Positions 31,369 through 33,055 of a stretch of 33,055 bases of DNA are shown one piece after another. A model generated the notes under the pieces. That model saw only the letters and a list, made by a program, of their open reading frames with translations, was not told the origin of the DNA and searched no databases. Source of the stretch: WQXF01 sp031552825 (lineage in GTDB: Bacteria > Bacillota > Clostridia > Christensenellales > Aristaeellaceae). The stretch spans positions 1-33,055 of the forward strand of contig JAVBMD010000030.1 of NCBI GenBank assembly GCA_031552825.1. Reading direction: 5' to 3'. How positions within the stretch are numbered: position 1 is the first letter of the stretch; the number at the start of each line of letters is the position of its first letter. A program made the translations under genes and the position numbers.

Positions 31369-32024
31369 TCGCTGCGGCGCTTTTCGATTTGGACGGGGTG
31401 CTGGTGGACACCGCCAAGTATCACTATTTGGCGTGGAAGCGGCTGGCCGACGGGCTGGGCTTTGCGTTCACGCCGGAGCACAACGAGCGGCTCAAGGGCG
31501 TCAGCCGCATGCGCTCGCTGGAGATTTTGCTGGAGGTGGGCGGCCTGTCCTTCCCGCCGGAGCGGCGCGAGGAAATGGCTGCGCAAAAGAACGCGTGGTA
31601 TGTGGAGATGCTGGGCTCGCTCAGCGAAGCCGATGTGCTGCCCGGCGCGCGGGAGGTGCTGGAGGCGCTGCGCGCGCGCGGCATCAAGACGGCGCTGGGC
31701 TCGGCCAGCAAAAACACGCCGCTGATTCTGGACAAACTGGGCATCGGCCCGCTGCTGGACGCCGTGATCGACGGCAACAGCACCCAGCGCGCCAAGCCGG
31801 ATCCGGAGGTGTTCCTGCTGGGCGCGCGGGCGGTGGGCGTGGAGCCTGCGCGCTGCGTGGTGTTTGAGGATGCGGTGGCGGGCATCGAGGCGGCGCGCGC
31901 GGGCGGCATGGCGGCCGTGGGCGTGGGCGCGCCGGAGAATCTGCCCATGGCCGACTTGCTGGTGCCGGGGCTGTACGCGTTAGATGTGGATGCGATGCTG
32001 GCGTTCTTCGCCGCGCGCGGATAG
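31365..32024 (+). CDS. pgmB: Beta-phosphoglucomutase
   Basis: 219 aa, ATG 31365 overlapping the nth stop (ATGA). It is a HAD-superfamily enzyme that interconverts beta-glucose 1-phosphate and glucose 6-phosphate. The nucleophile motif FDLDGVLVDTAKYHYLAWK has the cap-proximal His typical of beta-PGM. RLKGVSRMRSLEILL, GSASKN, the Lys in RAKPDPEVFL and FEDAVAGIEAA complete the HAD site. These enzymes usually work with a disaccharide phosphorylase; none is nearby. Being placed between two DNA-repair genes is unexpected, so a general phosphatase role cannot be excluded, though motifs favour beta-PGM. Confidence 0.92.
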   Translation: MIAAALFDLDGVLVDTAKYHYLAWKRLADGLGFAFTPEHNERLKGVSRMRSLEILLEVGGLSFPPERREEMAAQKNAWYVEMLGSLSEADVLPGAREVLEALRARGIKTALGSASKNTPLILDKLGIGPLLDAVIDGNSTQRAKPDPEVFLLGARAVGVEPARCVVFEDAVAGIEAARAGGMAAVGVGAPENLPMADLLVPGLYALDVDAMLAFFAARG

Positions 32025-32032
32025 GAGAGTTT

Positions 32033-32794
32033 ATGCAAAGACTGATTTCGTGGAACGTCAACGGCTTGCGCGCCTGCATGCGCGAGGGGCAGTTTCAGGA
32101 GTTCTTGGCGCAGGCCAACGCCGACGCGCTGTGCCTGCAGGAGATCAAGCTCAGCGAGGGGCAGGTTGAGCTCGACGCGCCGGGCTACCATGTCTATTGG
32201 AATTACGCGCAGAAGAAGGGCTATTCCGGCACGGCCATCCTGACCCGGCGGGAACCGCTGTCGGTGGCCTACGGCATCGGCATCGAAGCGCACGACGCCG
32301 AGGGGCGGGTGATTACCGCCGAGTTTGAGGACTATTACCTGATCGTCTGCTACACGCCCAACTCCCAGCGCGGGTTGCCGCGCCTGCCGTACCGGATGGA
32401 GTGGGAGCGGGATTTTCAGGCCTACCTGCATGCGCTGGATCAAAAGAAGCCGGTCGTCCTCTGCGGCGATCTGAACGTCGCGCATCAGGAGATCGACATC
32501 AAAAACGCGCGCGCCAACCGCATGAGCGCCGGGTTTACCGACGAGGAGCGTGCCGAGATGACGCGGCTGTTGTCCTCCGGCTTTGCGGACAGCTTCCGTC
32601 AGCTCTACCCGGATCGCAAGGACGCGTACAGCTGGTGGAGCTACTTTGGCGGCGCGCGGGAGCGCAATGTCGGGTGGCGGCTCGATTACTTTATCGTGAG
32701 CGAGCGCTTGGTGCCGCGCATTGCCGAGGCCGAGATTTTGACCGGCGTGTTCGGCTCGGATCACTGCCCGGTGACGCTGGAACTGAAGGATTGA
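32033..32794 (+). CDS. xth: Exodeoxyribonuclease III / AP endonuclease
   Basis: 253 aa, ATG 32033 after AGGAGA, 8 bp from the pgmB stop. An Mg-dependent AP endonuclease and 3' exonuclease of the ExoA/APE1 type. Active-site motifs in order: SWNVNGLRA, LCLQEIKL, YSGTAIL, VCYTPNSQRGLPRLPYR, CGDLNVAHQEIDIKN, RLDYFIVS, and the final GSDHCPVTLEL. It acts after Nth in base excision repair, which gives the shared operon a clear logic. The length is normal and all catalytic residues are present. Confidence 0.97.
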   Translation: MQRLISWNVNGLRACMREGQFQEFLAQANADALCLQEIKLSEGQVELDAPGYHVYWNYAQKKGYSGTAILTRREPLSVAYGIGIEAHDAEGRVITAEFEDYYLIVCYTPNSQRGLPRLPYRMEWERDFQAYLHALDQKKPVVLCGDLNVAHQEIDIKNARANRMSAGFTDEERAEMTRLLSSGFADSFRQLYPDRKDAYSWWSYFGGARERNVGWRLDYFIVSERLVPRIAEAEILTGVFGSDHCPVTLELKD

Positions 32795-32827
32795 AGATAA
32801 AACCAAAAAGAGAAGCGCAAAAGAAAC

Positions 32828-32852
32828 GCCGGAGACTGTTAGGTTCTCCGGC
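32828..32852. terminator. Hairpin after xth
   Basis: GCCGGAGA (32828-32835) pairs with TCTCCGGC (32845-32852). The plus strand has no T-run after it; on the minus strand a T-rich stretch follows. It may end xth transcription inefficiently, or end minus-strand transcription arriving from the repeat. Confidence 0.5.
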
Positions 32853-32858
32853 TCAGAC

Positions 32859-33055
32859 CATCAACAAAGTCAGCCCATCAACAAAGTCACGCAGATGGGC
32901 CGCGAAGGTCCAGGGCGATCGCAAAGCCCTGGTCGCATCCGCAGATGCGAAATGCCTTGAAGCAAGGTTTGTAAGGAATTCCACCCTTTGCGAAGGGCGG
33001 CCAAAGGGCTTATCGCTCGCCCTTTGGAATCCTTCTCTACGCATCAAACTACTTT
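32859..33055 (+). repeat. Multi-hairpin repeat element, right copy (runs off the edge)
   Basis: Bases 32894-33055 match 176-338 in the same orientation at about 94-95% identity with one indel, by hand alignment. Just before, a 17-bp unit containing CCATCAACAAAGTCA is present twice in tandem (32859-32889). Hairpins: H1 at 32910-32932 (CCAGGGC stem, loop GATCGCAAA), H2 at 32933-32950 (TCGCATC stem, CGCA loop), H3 at 32955-32967 (CCTTG stem), H4 at 32981-33000 and H5 at 33001-33027 (CCAAAGGGC stem, loop TTATCGCTC). GAAGG (32904-32908) and CCTTC (33031-33035) can close the structure. No coding function is seen. Confidence 0.8.

Noticed and set aside
32859..32889. Tandem 17-bp unit containing CCATCAACAAAGTCA as a CRISPR
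   Set aside because: Only two adjacent copies with no spacer and no cas genes; it is a local duplication at the edge of the repeat element.

Overview
This window looks like chromosomal DNA from a GC-rich, endospore-forming lineage of the Bacillota (Clostridia). A full-length Spo0A with its diagnostic C-terminal DNA-binding domain points to a spore former. Also consistent are strong GGAGG-type ribosome sites, TTG/GTG starts, a VanW-type secreted protein, a DUF3343/class V aminotransferase pair and a TM1266-type small regulator. Most genes have a very high third-position GC, which explains many long antisense frames. The exact family cannot be told from sequence reading alone.

Layout. 1-409: composite repeat element. 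410-2554: secreted VanW protein (minus strand) and two small unknown genes. 2690-6990: membrane-anchored PQQ-like beta-propeller protein and glycerol kinase. 7148-8077: spo0A with its own promoter and 0A boxes. 8159-13156: aconitase followed by two secreted proteins of unknown function. 13212-13451: second repeat element with terminal inverted repeats. 13457-15679: duplicated DUF1538 membrane protein overlapping a double P-II-like protein. 15698-18638: COG2509 flavoprotein and a convergent MATE exporter. 18705-22214: PfkB sugar kinase, DUF6483-like protein and ABC-F ATPase, with overlapping genes. 22257-23745: xylose isomerase with an elaborate upstream region. 23828-25134: GltD-like iron-sulfur flavoprotein. 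25137-28001: structured leader with terminator, TM1266-like regulator and an NMT1-type ABC importer. 27964-29541: cysteine desulfurase-like enzyme divergent from a DUF3343 protein. 29656-30567: AT-richer secreted protein. 30715-32794: nth, beta-phosphoglucomutase and exonuclease III. 32828-33055: third repeat element, running off the edge.

Gene content is mainly housekeeping: carbon metabolism (glpK, acn, xylA, PfkB kinase, pgmB), base excision repair (nth, xth), sporulation control (spo0A) and transport. No prophage, CRISPR array, rRNA or tRNA was seen.

Two items are the best candidates for something undescribed. First, a dispersed element family has three copies, each built from the same series of hairpins with 9-nt-loop hairpins at its ends and apparent compensatory changes between copies. 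Second, the TM1266/ABC-importer operon is preceded by a junction-shaped leader RNA, a possible 10-codon leader peptide and an intrinsic terminator, and no hydrogenase genes are in view. The DUF1538/P-II pair is a third, cleaner example of an uncharacterised membrane protein tied to a nitrogen-type signalling protein.
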